From Roseibium salinum (GTDB taxonomy: Bacteria; Pseudomonadota; Alphaproteobacteria; Rhizobiales; Stappiaceae): 64,000 nt of DNA. Within the stretch, counting starts at the first letter, position 1, and every line of letters begins with the position of its first letter. The stretch spans positions 3,844,001 to 3,908,000 of the forward strand of contig NZ_JAPEVI010000003.1 in the NCBI RefSeq assembly GCF_026240905.1, read 5' to 3'. Below, one piece after another: positions 35,973 to 44,340 of this stretch. Position numbers and translations under genes: made by a program. Below the pieces are notes generated by a model that saw only the letters and a program-made list of their open reading frames with translations, was not told the origin of the DNA and searched no databases.

Positions 35973-37970
35973 ATGAGTGCAGCAGGTGACAAGGGGCAGG
36001 AGCGCGACCGCCCCTGGATTTTCCGGACCTATGCAGGCCATTCGACGGCGGCTGAATCCAACAGGCTCTACCGCGGCAATCTCGCCAGGGGGCAGACCGG
36101 CCTGTCGGTGGCCTTCGACCTGCCGACCCAGACCGGATACGATCCGGACGACCTTCTGGCAAAGGGCGAAGTGGGCAAGGTCGGCGTGCCGGTGGCACAT
36201 CTGGGCGACATGCGCACGTTGTTCGACGAGATCCCGCTGGAGCGCATGAACACGTCGATGACGATCAATGCGACCGCGCCCTGGCTGCTTTCCCTCTATA
36301 TCGCCGCTGCCGACGAGCAGGGCGCGGACCGGAAGCTGCTTTCCGGCACGACGCAGAACGACATCATCAAGGAATATCTGTCGCGCGGCACCTACGTCTT
36401 CCCGCCGGCGCCTTCGCTGAAGCTGACCACGGACGTCATTGCCTGGACCTATTCCAACATGCCGAAGTGGAACCCGATGAATGTCTGCTCCTACCACCTG
36501 CAGGAGGCGGGCGCGACACCGGTTCAGGAACTGTCCTTTGCCCTTGCGACGGCAGTCGCCATTCTGGATTCCATGAAGACGAGCCGCGCCATTCCGGAAG
36601 AGGATTTTCCGAAGGCGGTCGGGCGGATCTCGTTTTTCGTCAATGCCGGCATGCGTTTTGTCACCGAAATCTGCAAGATGCGCGCCTTCACGGAGCTTTG
36701 GGACGAGATCTGCCGTGAGCGCTACGGCGTGGAGGACGAGCGCTACCGCCGGTTCCGCTACGGGGTTCAGGTGAACTCGCTGGGGCTGACGGAGCAGCAG
36801 CCGGAAAACAACGTCTACCGCATTCTCATCGAGATGCTGGCTGTGGTCCTGTCCAGAAACGCCCGGGCAAGGGCGGTGCAGTTGCCGGCGTGGAACGAGG
36901 CGCTTGGCCTGCCGCGCCCGTTCGACCAGCAATGGTCGCTCCGGATGCAGCAGATCGTCGCCTATGAAACCGACCTTCTGGAATATGCCGATATTTTCGA
37001 CGGCTCGGCCGAAATTACCAGGAAGGTGGAGGCGCTCAAGGCGGAGGCGCGCGAGGAACTTGCCCGGATCGATGCCATGGGCGGGGCGGTCGCCGCAATC
37101 GATTCCAGCTACATGAAGGGGCAGCTGGTGGAAGCCAATTCGGCCCGACTGGCGGCGATCGAAGCGGGAGAGCAGGTGGTGGTCGGGGTCAACAAGTGGA
37201 CCGACAGCGAACCGTCTCCACTCGCGACCGGCGAGGACGGCGGCATCCTGACCGTGGCGGAACATGTCGAGGAAGAGGCGGTCGAAAAGCTTCGCGCCTG
37301 GCGGGACGCACGCGACGGCAAAGCGGTGCAGGCCGCACTGGCCGAGCTGAAATCCGCTGCCCAGGAAGGGCGGAACATCATGGAGCCTTCCATTGCCGCG
37401 GCCAGGACCGGCGTGACCACCGGCGAGTGGGGACGCACCCTGCGCGAGGTGTTCGGCGAATACCGGGCGCCGACCGGCGTCGGCCAGACGGTGCGCGACG
37501 ATGCGGGTGATCTTTCGGCCGTGCGCCGGGAGGTCGAGGCGGTGAGCGGCAAGCTCGGGCGCCGGCTGAAGTTTCTGGTCGGCAAGCCCGGGCTGGACGG
37601 TCACTCCAACGGCGCGGAGCAGATTGCGGTGCGCGCGCGCGACTGCGGCATGGAGGTCGTCTATGAGGGCATCCGCCTGACCCCGGCGCAGATCGTCAAT
37701 GCAGCGGTGGAAGAGGATGTCCATGTGATCGGGCTTTCCATCCTGTCCGGGTCCCACCTGGCGCTGGTGCGCGATGTCATGGACAGGCTACGGGCCGCCG
37801 GAGCGGACGACATTCCCGTCGTCGTTGGCGGAATCATTCCGGAAGAAGATGCCGGCCGGCTGAAGGCCATGGGGGTCGCCGCGGTCTATACGCCGAAGGA
37901 CTTTCAGCTCACGGACATCATGGCGGATGTGGTGAAGATCGTCGGCAACGATTCGCAGCGGGCGGCGTAA
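35973..37970 (+). CDS. ecm: ethylmalonyl-CoA mutase (B12-dependent, MeaA-type)
   Basis: The single 665-residue chain carries the acyl-CoA mutase domain (residues about 1-500: RPWIFRTYAGHSTAAESNRLYRGNL, GLSVAFDLPTQTGYDPDD) and the cobalamin-binding domain with GKPGLDGHSNGAEQI near residue 540, whose Asp-x-His-xx-Gly coordinates B12. The N-terminus matches MeaA/Ecm rather than methylmalonyl-CoA mutase, which is about 715 residues. It converts (2R)-ethylmalonyl-CoA to (2S)-methylsuccinyl-CoA, directly after Ccr. Downstream, 145 bases on, is a small unknown gene. Confidence 0.95.
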   Translation: MSAAGDKGQERDRPWIFRTYAGHSTAAESNRLYRGNLARGQTGLSVAFDLPTQTGYDPDDLLAKGEVGKVGVPVAHLGDMRTLFDEIPLERMNTSMTINATAPWLLSLYIAAADEQGADRKLLSGTTQNDIIKEYLSRGTYVFPPAPSLKLTTDVIAWTYSNMPKWNPMNVCSYHLQEAGATPVQELSFALATAVAILDSMKTSRAIPEEDFPKAVGRISFFVNAGMRFVTEICKMRAFTELWDEICRERYGVEDERYRRFRYGVQVNSLGLTEQQPENNVYRILIEMLAVVLSRNARARAVQLPAWNEALGLPRPFDQQWSLRMQQIVAYETDLLEYADIFDGSAEITRKVEALKAEAREELARIDAMGGAVAAIDSSYMKGQLVEANSARLAAIEAGEQVVVGVNKWTDSEPSPLATGEDGGILTVAEHVEEEAVEKLRAWRDARDGKAVQAALAELKSAAQEGRNIMEPSIAAARTGVTTGEWGRTLREVFGEYRAPTGVGQTVRDDAGDLSAVRREVEAVSGKLGRRLKFLVGKPGLDGHSNGAEQIAVRARDCGMEVVYEGIRLTPAQIVNAAVEEDVHVIGLSILSGSHLALVRDVMDRLRAAGADDIPVVVGGIIPEEDAGRLKAMGVAAVYTPKDFQLTDIMADVVKIVGNDSQRAA

Positions 37971-38115
37971 CGGCTTGCGGGGTTTCCCGGACGATGCCTG
38001 CGGGCGGCTGGTCCGCACGTGGCTTTCCGCTGCGTAAAGTTTTGTTAACTCTTTGTTGAGAAAATCGGTGTGTTCCGCCAGAAGGCGGTGATTGCGTGAA
38101 GGCCAGGAGGCCGGA

Positions 38116-38493
38116 ATGGCAACGATTGAAAGGCCGCTCTCGGCCCAGGTTGTGGCGCATGCTACGGAATACCCGGCGGACCGGGACGGCGACGGCACCG
38201 GCCACGACCGCAAGAGGAAGCCTGAAGAAGCTGAGCGCCGGGGCTATGACACCGGATTGCCGGACGACCGTCCGGCGGTGCTCGTCGATGCCCATCACAC
38301 CGTAAATCACACGCTGGACGGCGTTGCCGCCTACCGGGCGGCTGCGCTGAGGGTTCTGGAGCCGGGCATAGACCACGGGCCGGTCCATCCGCTGAGCGGA
38401 CCCGTCGACTGGCGCCCTGCGGACAATATCCGCCACGCCTATGAAGACCACAAGACCGACGAGGAGCGCCACGAGGTCAACGTGGCAACCTGA
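38116..38493 (+). CDS. small hydrophilic protein of unknown function
   Basis: The product is 125 residues from the ATG at 38116, which has AGGAGG at the right distance (38104-38109). It has no signal or membrane segment and is rich in charged residues and His (VDAHHTVNHTLDG). Two halves are visible: a basic-acidic N-terminal part and VDWRPADNIRHAYEDHKTDEER at the C-terminus. No family recognised. An opposing 202-codon frame on the minus strand overlaps both this gene and the ecm 3' end and is less credible. Confidence 0.5.
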   Translation: MATIERPLSAQVVAHATEYPADRDGDGTGHDRKRKPEEAERRGYDTGLPDDRPAVLVDAHHTVNHTLDGVAAYRAAALRVLEPGIDHGPVHPLSGPVDWRPADNIRHAYEDHKTDEERHEVNVAT

Positions 38494-38634
38494 GCGGCAC
38501 GGCGCCGGCGCGGCACCATAATCCAAACGGTCAAAGCCCCTTGGCCTGCCGGACGTTAACCCTTATCTATGCCTCCAGACAGCCCTCCCGCCGCGCCGCG
38601 GTCCGGAGACGGGCAGACTGATTTGGAGGCACGG

Positions 38635-39297
38635 GTGTTGAATTTTCCGAAACATCTCCTGGAAGGTTACGGCCGTTATCTGGGCAAGGGCTTCGTCCGC
38701 TACAAGGAGACGCACGAACGCCTGGCGGTTTACGGCCAGACGCCTGAAGTGATGGTGATTTCCTGTTGCGACAGCCGTGTGGCCCCGGAAGGAATCTTCA
38801 GCGTCGGGCCGGGCGAATTGTTCGTCGTCCGCAACGTCGCGAACCTTGTGCCGCCCTACGAGGATACCGAGGGCCAGCACGGAACCAGCGCCGCGATCGA
38901 GTTCGCGGTCAAGGGCCTCAAGGTCAAGCATATCGTCATCATGGGTCACGGCCAGTGCGGCGGCGTGAAAGCCTTCCGCGAAAACGCCAATGCACCGATG
39001 GTGACCGGCCAGTTCATCGGCCGCTGGATCAAGCTGCTGGAGCCGGCCGCGATCTCCATGGCCTGCATGCCCATCGACAAGGCCGACGATCCGCAACTGG
39101 CCATGGAATATGCGGGTATCCGCCAGTCGCTCAAGAATCTCCTGACCTTTCCGTTCATCGAGGAAGCCGTCCAGGGCGCCGCCCTGCAGCTGCACGGGGC
39201 CTGGTTCGATGTCGGTTCGGCTGAGCTGAGGGTGATGAACCCGGAGAGCCAGCGTTTCGAAAAGGCGGGGCCGGATGCTCCCGGCATTGCCGAGTAG
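38635..39297 (+). CDS. beta-class carbonic anhydrase
   Basis: The protein has the zinc motif of beta-CAs: CCDSRVAPE (Cys and Asp-Arg dyad) and, later, HGQCGG (His and Cys). LNFPKHLLEGYGRYLGK is the usual N-terminus. I prefer the GTG at 38635, with GGAGG at 38625-38629, giving 220 residues; an ATG at 38569 adds 22 poorly conserved residues. It hydrates CO2 to bicarbonate. Three genes away is the CO2-fixing Ccr, so it could help balance CO2 and bicarbonate, though carbonic anhydrases serve many pathways. Confidence 0.93.
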   Translation: MLNFPKHLLEGYGRYLGKGFVRYKETHERLAVYGQTPEVMVISCCDSRVAPEGIFSVGPGELFVVRNVANLVPPYEDTEGQHGTSAAIEFAVKGLKVKHIVIMGHGQCGGVKAFRENANAPMVTGQFIGRWIKLLEPAAISMACMPIDKADDPQLAMEYAGIRQSLKNLLTFPFIEEAVQGAALQLHGAWFDVGSAELRVMNPESQRFEKAGPDAPGIAE

Positions 39298-39359
39298 CGG
39301 ATCGTTCCCATATGTCCTGAGGCTCTTGCCTTACGGCATCTCGAACCGGAGACAACCTC

Positions 39360-39872
39360 ATGCAGCCCGATCCGGCCCTATTTCAGCGCATGGCCGCCTA
39401 TAACACCTGGATGACCGACAAGGCCTATACGGCCGCTGGAGAATTGAGCGATTCGGAGCGGAAGGAAGACCGCGGCGCCTTCTTCAAATCCGTGCATTCC
39501 ACGCTCAACCATATTCTGTTCGCGGATCGGGTCTGGATGGGCCGTTTTACGGGCAGGACGTATGAGACCCGGGGCATGGGCGTAGACATCTTCGACGAAT
39601 TCGATGAGCTGCAGGCCGCCCACCTTTCCATGTGCGACGACATTGCGGCCTTTGCCGGTCAGCTGACGCCGGACTGGCTGGCCGAACCGATGACCTGGGC
39701 CCGCAGCACCGACGGCGTCTCCCGCGAGCGTCCGCGTTGGCTGCTGGTCCTGCACATGTTCAATCACCAGACCCACCACCGCGGCCAGCTCTCCACCCTC
39801 CTGACCCAGGCCGGGATCGATATCGGGGTGACGGATCTGCCCTTCATGCCGGATCTGCTGGCGGGGGACTAA
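39360..39872 (+). CDS. DinB family protein
   Basis: The 170-residue four-helix protein has the DinB metal-binding histidines: His in VHSTLNHILFADRVWMGRF and the pair in FNHQTHHRGQLSTLL. DinB-fold proteins bind Ni or Zn; many act as thiol-dependent transferases (bacillithiol or mycothiol in other phyla), and most in Proteobacteria are uncharacterised. It follows the carbonic anhydrase by 62 bases and the ATG at 39360 follows a CAACCTC stretch without a strong ribosome site. Confidence 0.9.
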   Translation: MQPDPALFQRMAAYNTWMTDKAYTAAGELSDSERKEDRGAFFKSVHSTLNHILFADRVWMGRFTGRTYETRGMGVDIFDEFDELQAAHLSMCDDIAAFAGQLTPDWLAEPMTWARSTDGVSRERPRWLLVLHMFNHQTHHRGQLSTLLTQAGIDIGVTDLPFMPDLLAGD

Positions 39873-39899
39873 ACACCTGGCCGACCGCTGTCGCTGCAG

Positions 39900-42263
39900 T
39901 CAGCTCTGCCAGTCGTCGCCGTTCCAGCCTCCGGGATTGGGTGGGGGGTAGGTGAAGTCGAACGGAGTCATGATCGTTCCGTTCGCGAATTCCAGGTATT
40001 CGACACCTATGTCGCCGTAGTAATCGGTGCTGATGTGGACCGCATTTGCCGTAGCGCCATCCCCCCAGATCAGAACCAAAGTATCGCTCCTTTCAATGCC
40101 GCTAATCCAGAAGTCAAAGCCGGGATTCAGATCCTCGAAGACCAGCGTGTCGGTTCCTTCGGAGTTTTTTTCGTCGATCCAGGTCTCGCGGCTTTGTGAA
40201 GAGACAAAATAGGTGTCGTCACCTTCTCCTCCGCGGAGGATCTGCGTTCCTTCAGAGGCGCCTCCGTGCATGGTGTCATTGCCGTTACCGCCGGTCAGGG
40301 TGTCGTTGCCGGCGCCGGTCATCAGGAGGTCGTCACCGTCTCCGCCGAACAGCGTGTCGTTGCCCGCACCGCCGCGAAGGTCGTCATTGCCGCCGCCGCC
40401 GTCCATCCAGTAGTCGACGGAGCCGTCGTTGCCATAGACGCGATCAGCCTTTTCCGCCCCCTGGAACTCTTCGAAGCCGTACCAGGACAAGCCGACGGTG
40501 TTGAACTTCGATCCGTCCTCGATGATCAGCTTGTCGATGCCGTCCCCGCCGACGTCTATCGGCACGTGATCGTCCCAGAAACGATCGCCGCTGGTGTAAT
40601 GGAGCGTGTCGTTGCCCTCTTCGCCGTAAAGCTCGTCGCGGCCCCATATCCCGCCCCGCAGTACGTCGTTGCCCGCGCCGCCGTGGAGAATGTCGTCGCC
40701 TTTTCCACCATGCAGCGTGTCGTTGCCCTCTTCGCCGTAAAGCTTGTCGCGGCCCCATACCCCGCCCTGCAGGACATCGTCGCCGGCACCGCCTCGGAGA
40801 ATATCGTCTCCATTGTCGCCAATCAGCATGTCGTTTCCGGCGTTGCCGACGAGCGTGTCATTGCCGTCGCGTCCCGTCAGTTCGTAGTCGACCGATGGGT
40901 CGTCGCCGACAACATGATCGTCCAGCTCGGCGCCCCTGAAGCGCTCGATGCCGAACCGGGACAGGGCGTCGGTATCGAAGCGGGAGCCGTCACTCATGAC
41001 GAGCCAGTCCCGGCCCTCTCCGCCGATATCCATCGCTGTTCCGTCTTCGGTCCAGAAAACGTCATCGCTTTCGGCCATGATCGTGTCGTCGCCCGGGCCG
41101 CCCGACATCAGGTCGCGACCATCCCATCCGTTCAGGCGATCGTCACCCACACCGCCAAGCAGCGTGTCGTCCCCCTCGTAACTGACCAGCGTATTGTCGG
41201 CGTCGTTGCCGATAAGAGTGTCGTTGCCCAGGCTGCCATAGGCTCTTTCAATGATGGTGCCGCGGGCGATGATCAGGTTGCCGGTGCCTCCGGCAACATC
41301 GGAGATGCCTTCGGGGCGGAGATCGATCCGCTGGTCGGCGGTGATGTCGTGATCGTCACCGATAAAGTTGAGAAGATCGTCGCCGTTGCTGTCGTAGATG
41401 GTGTAGGCCGCATCGGAAGGGATCTCGACAAGATAAGAGGCCGGGTAGCCACCCGGGTTGGTCCCGTACATGGTGAAGCCCGGGTTGCTGCTGTCCGGGG
41501 CGCCATAAAGGTCCTGAATAGCGAGGATATCCGCACTCATCGGCGTGACCGGATAGGCGAAGCTAGCGTCAATTGTCGTGTTGTCGGTCTGGCTGAAGGG
41601 AGACATGACCGACGCCTGCCAGGAATCGTTGGTATAATGATTGTCAACGCCGTAGATCGGGTCGCCGTCATAGTTTCCGGCATCGCCCAGCCCGAGTGCG
41701 TGGCCGATTTCGCGCAGATAGCTCAGATGGGTCTGACTCGGGATGTCCGCGCCGTAGCTGCTCAGAAACGAGGCGGGCACGTTGACGGAGGCGGAGAGAA
41801 TGGTGTTCCCGCTCACGTTCCAGGTCGTATGGGCGCCGGTCTCTTCGTCATCGAACGTGATCTGCGCATCGCCCGAGACGAACTCGAAGCTGAGTCCTGA
41901 AACAAGCCTCCAGGCCCCCAGCGCACTCTGCGCCAGCTCCTGACCTTCGGCGGTCAGCCCGGTGATGTCGGCCGTGATGGTGCCCTCTGCTGCCGCATCG
42001 AAGGACCTGCGGCTCTCGCCGAGGTCTTCCCAATAGCCGTCCGTCAGCTGATCGGCGATCTGGTCATAAGTGTAGGCCGGCAAGGAAGCTGCCGCCGTGT
42101 CGTCATTCGTCGCGGACGACGCGAAGGACGGCTCGAGTTCCGATGCGGAGATGGTGGGGTCTGGATGGGGCTGGAAGTCCTGGAAGTCGCCGTTATCGCA
42201 GGCAAATCCCGGCACGGGCGCGAATATCGCCGGCCGGCCGACCATGAAACAGATATTGCACAT
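39900..42263 (-). CDS. RTX protein with serralysin-type (M10) domain, zinc site degenerate
   Basis: The 787-residue protein starts MCNICFMVG like other alphaproteobacterial M10 proteins and has no cleavable signal, fitting type I secretion. Residues about 60-260 are the M10 domain. The zinc helix reads REIGHALGLGD (184-194), where HExxHxxGxxH is expected: His1 is Arg184 and His3 is Asp194; Glu185, His188 and the Met-turn SVMSPF (Met220) remain. Residues about 330-750 carry RTX nonapeptide repeats of GGxGxDxL type in two related modules. No type I exporter gene is nearby. It may be inactive as a protease or bind metal differently. Confidence 0.9.
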   Translation of the reverse strand: MCNICFMVGRPAIFAPVPGFACDNGDFQDFQPHPDPTISASELEPSFASSATNDDTAAASLPAYTYDQIADQLTDGYWEDLGESRRSFDAAAEGTITADITGLTAEGQELAQSALGAWRLVSGLSFEFVSGDAQITFDDEETGAHTTWNVSGNTILSASVNVPASFLSSYGADIPSQTHLSYLREIGHALGLGDAGNYDGDPIYGVDNHYTNDSWQASVMSPFSQTDNTTIDASFAYPVTPMSADILAIQDLYGAPDSSNPGFTMYGTNPGGYPASYLVEIPSDAAYTIYDSNGDDLLNFIGDDHDITADQRIDLRPEGISDVAGGTGNLIIARGTIIERAYGSLGNDTLIGNDADNTLVSYEGDDTLLGGVGDDRLNGWDGRDLMSGGPGDDTIMAESDDVFWTEDGTAMDIGGEGRDWLVMSDGSRFDTDALSRFGIERFRGAELDDHVVGDDPSVDYELTGRDGNDTLVGNAGNDMLIGDNGDDILRGGAGDDVLQGGVWGRDKLYGEEGNDTLHGGKGDDILHGGAGNDVLRGGIWGRDELYGEEGNDTLHYTSGDRFWDDHVPIDVGGDGIDKLIIEDGSKFNTVGLSWYGFEEFQGAEKADRVYGNDGSVDYWMDGGGGNDDLRGGAGNDTLFGGDGDDLLMTGAGNDTLTGGNGNDTMHGGASEGTQILRGGEGDDTYFVSSQSRETWIDEKNSEGTDTLVFEDLNPGFDFWISGIERSDTLVLIWGDGATANAVHISTDYYGDIGVEYLEFANGTIMTPFDFTYPPPNPGGWNGDDWQS
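40604..40825 (-). repeat. 111-base tandem duplication in the RTX region
   Basis: Two adjacent copies (40604-40714 and 40715-40825) start with GCGTGTCGTTGCCCTCTTCG and differ by few bases. They encode two 37-residue copies of a unit including WGRD(K/E)LYGEEGNDTLH. This is recent expansion of the calcium-binding repeat block. Confidence 0.75.
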
Positions 42264-42634
42264 AACTATCCTCCCTGATGTTTGCCGCTACGGCGCATTC
42301 CCGACAGTCGCCAAAAGAAAGGCAGCGCGCTGAGGCACGCTGCCCAAGGTGTTGCCGAGTGGATTGGAGCTGACATGGGGAGTGTCAGAAAGCTCAAAAG
42401 CAAGTTACAATAAAGATATTGTATTAAATGAAAGGATCATGGTCAAGTGAAATAAGTAAAATGTATTTACCAGAAGAAATACAACAAAGTTGTTGCTAGT
42501 AGTTTGCAAAGTAATTCGAATTTGCTTTGAAAATCGCCCTAATAAATTGACTGCCGCTCTGCCTTTCCTTTTTAATGCCGTGGCTCATAGGCCGGTATCC
42601 TGAGCACTGCCCGACAGCGCGGGGGTTTCCATTC
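42264..42634. other. long intergenic region with low-GC centre
   Basis: Between the RTX gene and the TetR gene there are about 370 bases before the TetR promoter. Bases 42380-42560 are strikingly AT-rich for this genome, with runs such as AATAAAGATATTGTATTAAATG. No credible gene is visible. The region likely contains the RTX promoter and untranslated leader. Confidence 0.45.
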
Positions 42635-42664
42635 TTGACATTCGTACCGACTAGTTGGTATGCA
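42635..42664 (+). promoter_or_regulatory. TetR promoter with embedded operator TACCGACTAGTTGGTA
   Basis: TTGACA at 42635-42640 and TATGCA at 42659-42664 (18-base spacing) make a plausible promoter. Between and overlapping them lies TACCGACTAGTTGGTA (42645-42660), a 16-base palindrome with one mismatched pair, typical of TetR-family operators. It should give autorepression and control of the hydrolase gene downstream. Confidence 0.7.
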
Positions 42665-42686
42665 TGACCATGAATGGAGAACCGAT

Positions 42687-43295
42687 ATGACAGAAACTGC
42701 AAAGCGGGTCACCGCAAAAGACAAACTTTTGGCTGCCGCGCTCAAGATCGTCCGCGCCAAGGGCTATGCAGCAACGAATATCGATGAGATCTGCGCGGAA
42801 GCCGGCGTGACCAAGGGCGGCTTCTTTCATCATTTCAAGAGCAAGGAGGACTGGGCGGTGGCGGCGGCGGCCTACTGGTCGCAGATGACCGGGGACCTGT
42901 TCGAGAAAGCGCCCTATCACGAGCCGGAAGACCCGCTCCAGCGTGTGCTTGCCTATATCGCGTTCCGCAAGGATCTGCTGAGCGGCGAGCTGGCGGAGTT
43001 CACCTGTCTCCTCGGAACCATGGTCCAGGAAACCTACGGGACCAGCCCGGCGATCCGGGCCGCGTGCTGGGAGGGGATTTCGAGCCATGCGGACACGCTG
43101 GTGCCCTACATCCAGGCCGCCATGGATGCGCACGGCATCAGGGGAGACTGGACTGCGCAGTCGCTGGCGCTCCATACCCAGGCTGTCCTCCAGGGCGCGT
43201 TCATCCTGGCAAAGGCAAGCGAAGATCCCCAGCGCGCCGCGGAGTCCGTCGACCATCTTTACCGTTACGTGGAACTGCTGTTCGCCGACCGCTGA
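42687..43295 (+). CDS. TetR/AcrR family transcriptional regulator
   Basis: The 202-residue protein has the TetR helix-turn-helix AATNIDEICAEAGVTKGGFFHHFKSKEDWA. The start at 42687 has GGAGA just before it. The C-terminal domain resembles TetR_C_6 or similar. The gene is preceded by an operator-like palindrome and followed 131 bases later by an alpha/beta hydrolase on the same strand, the probable target. Confidence 0.9.
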   Translation: MTETAKRVTAKDKLLAAALKIVRAKGYAATNIDEICAEAGVTKGGFFHHFKSKEDWAVAAAAYWSQMTGDLFEKAPYHEPEDPLQRVLAYIAFRKDLLSGELAEFTCLLGTMVQETYGTSPAIRAACWEGISSHADTLVPYIQAAMDAHGIRGDWTAQSLALHTQAVLQGAFILAKASEDPQRAAESVDHLYRYVELLFADR

Positions 43296-43426
43296 CAAGC
43301 GGCGGATGAGGCCGCTTAACGCTCCGGTCCCGCTTTGCCCCTGCCTGCAGGACGGGCGGGAGACCGGAACCCATCGGAACTCGAAAGGGCCGCGCGCCGG
43401 TCCATTGCATTGAAAGGAGAGACTTC

Positions 43427-44299
43427 ATGTTTCGCTCGATGATCAGTGCCGTTCTGCTTCTCGCAAGCGGTCCGGCCCTTGCCGCGGAAACCCCGTCCGG
43501 CGAGGGAAACCGGATAGAGGTCAACGGCATGCAAATGTATTACGAGGTCTCCGGGGAGGGAGAGCCGCTGGTCGTGCTGCACGGCGCCTACATGAACATC
43601 AACTCGATGGGCGAGATCATCCCGATGCTGGCCGAGACCCACAAGGTGTATGCGCTGGAGTTCCAGGGCCACGGCCGCACGACGGATATCGACCGCCCGA
43701 TCACCTATCCCAATCTGGCTGATGACGTGGCTGCCTTCATGGAGGCCGTAGACCTGCCGAAAGCGGACGTCTTCGGCTATTCGATGGGCGCGGCGGCGGC
43801 GCTGCAATTGGCGATCCGCCATCCGGTGAAGATCGATCGGCTCGTCCTGGCCTCGGTCGCCTATGATGTGGAGGGCTGGCAGCCTGCCTTTCGCGAGTTC
43901 ATTCCGAAAATGTCGGTGGACATGTTCGTCTCCATGCCATTTGCGGAAGACTACAAGAAGCTGGCTCCGAATCCGGACGGGTTTCCCGAGCTTGTCAGCA
44001 AGCTGATCTCGCTGGAGCATGAGCCTATGGCCTGGGAGGCGGATGTTAAGGAGATCGAGATGCCCGTGCTGATCATCGCCGGCGATGCGGACGTCGTGAC
44101 GCTCGAGCATTCCGTCGCCATGTTCCGCCTTCTGGGCGGCGGCATCATGGGCGACATGGGAGAGCCGCTTCCAGAATCCCGTCTCGCAATCATGCCGGCC
44201 ACCAGTCACACGGCGGTCATCAGTCAGCCGGACATGCTGATGGGATTCATCGAACCGTTCCTGAAGGATGAAACGCCAAAGGGCTTCTTCGAGCAATAG
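43427..44299 (+). CDS. exported alpha/beta hydrolase
   Basis: The 290-residue protein has a Sec signal (VLLLASGPALAA) and an alpha/beta-hydrolase fold: oxyanion HG at 52-53, GHGRTTD, nucleophile Ser119 in GYSMGAAAA, an Asp in GDADVVTLE and a His in TSHTAVI. It should act in the periplasm on a small ester, amide or lactone. AGGAGAG is 6 bases before the ATG. The nearby TetR gene at 42687 likely controls it. Confidence 0.88.
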   Translation: MFRSMISAVLLLASGPALAAETPSGEGNRIEVNGMQMYYEVSGEGEPLVVLHGAYMNINSMGEIIPMLAETHKVYALEFQGHGRTTDIDRPITYPNLADDVAAFMEAVDLPKADVFGYSMGAAAALQLAIRHPVKIDRLVLASVAYDVEGWQPAFREFIPKMSVDMFVSMPFAEDYKKLAPNPDGFPELVSKLISLEHEPMAWEADVKEIEMPVLIIAGDADVVTLEHSVAMFRLLGGGIMGDMGEPLPESRLAIMPATSHTAVISQPDMLMGFIEPFLKDETPKGFFEQ

Positions 44300-44340
44300 G
44301 CGAGGACGCCGTCTAACTCGGAAAGGTGCGGAACCTGGGT

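Noticed and set aside
37918..38526. 202-codon minus-strand frame
   Set aside because: It overlaps the conserved 3' end of ecm and a plus-strand gene with a better ribosome site.
40200..41260. Regular direct repeats suggesting a CRISPR array
   Set aside because: Repeats follow the 27-base RTX nonapeptide period within one coding frame, without uniform repeats or unrelated spacers, and there are no cas genes.
40266..41900. 544-codon open frame antisense to the RTX gene
   Set aside because: It is the mirror of GC-rich repeat codons; it has no ribosome site and no recognisable protein features.
42496..42702. 68-codon minus-strand frame upstream of TetR
   Set aside because: It overlaps the promoter-operator of the TetR gene and is in AT-rich non-coding sequence.
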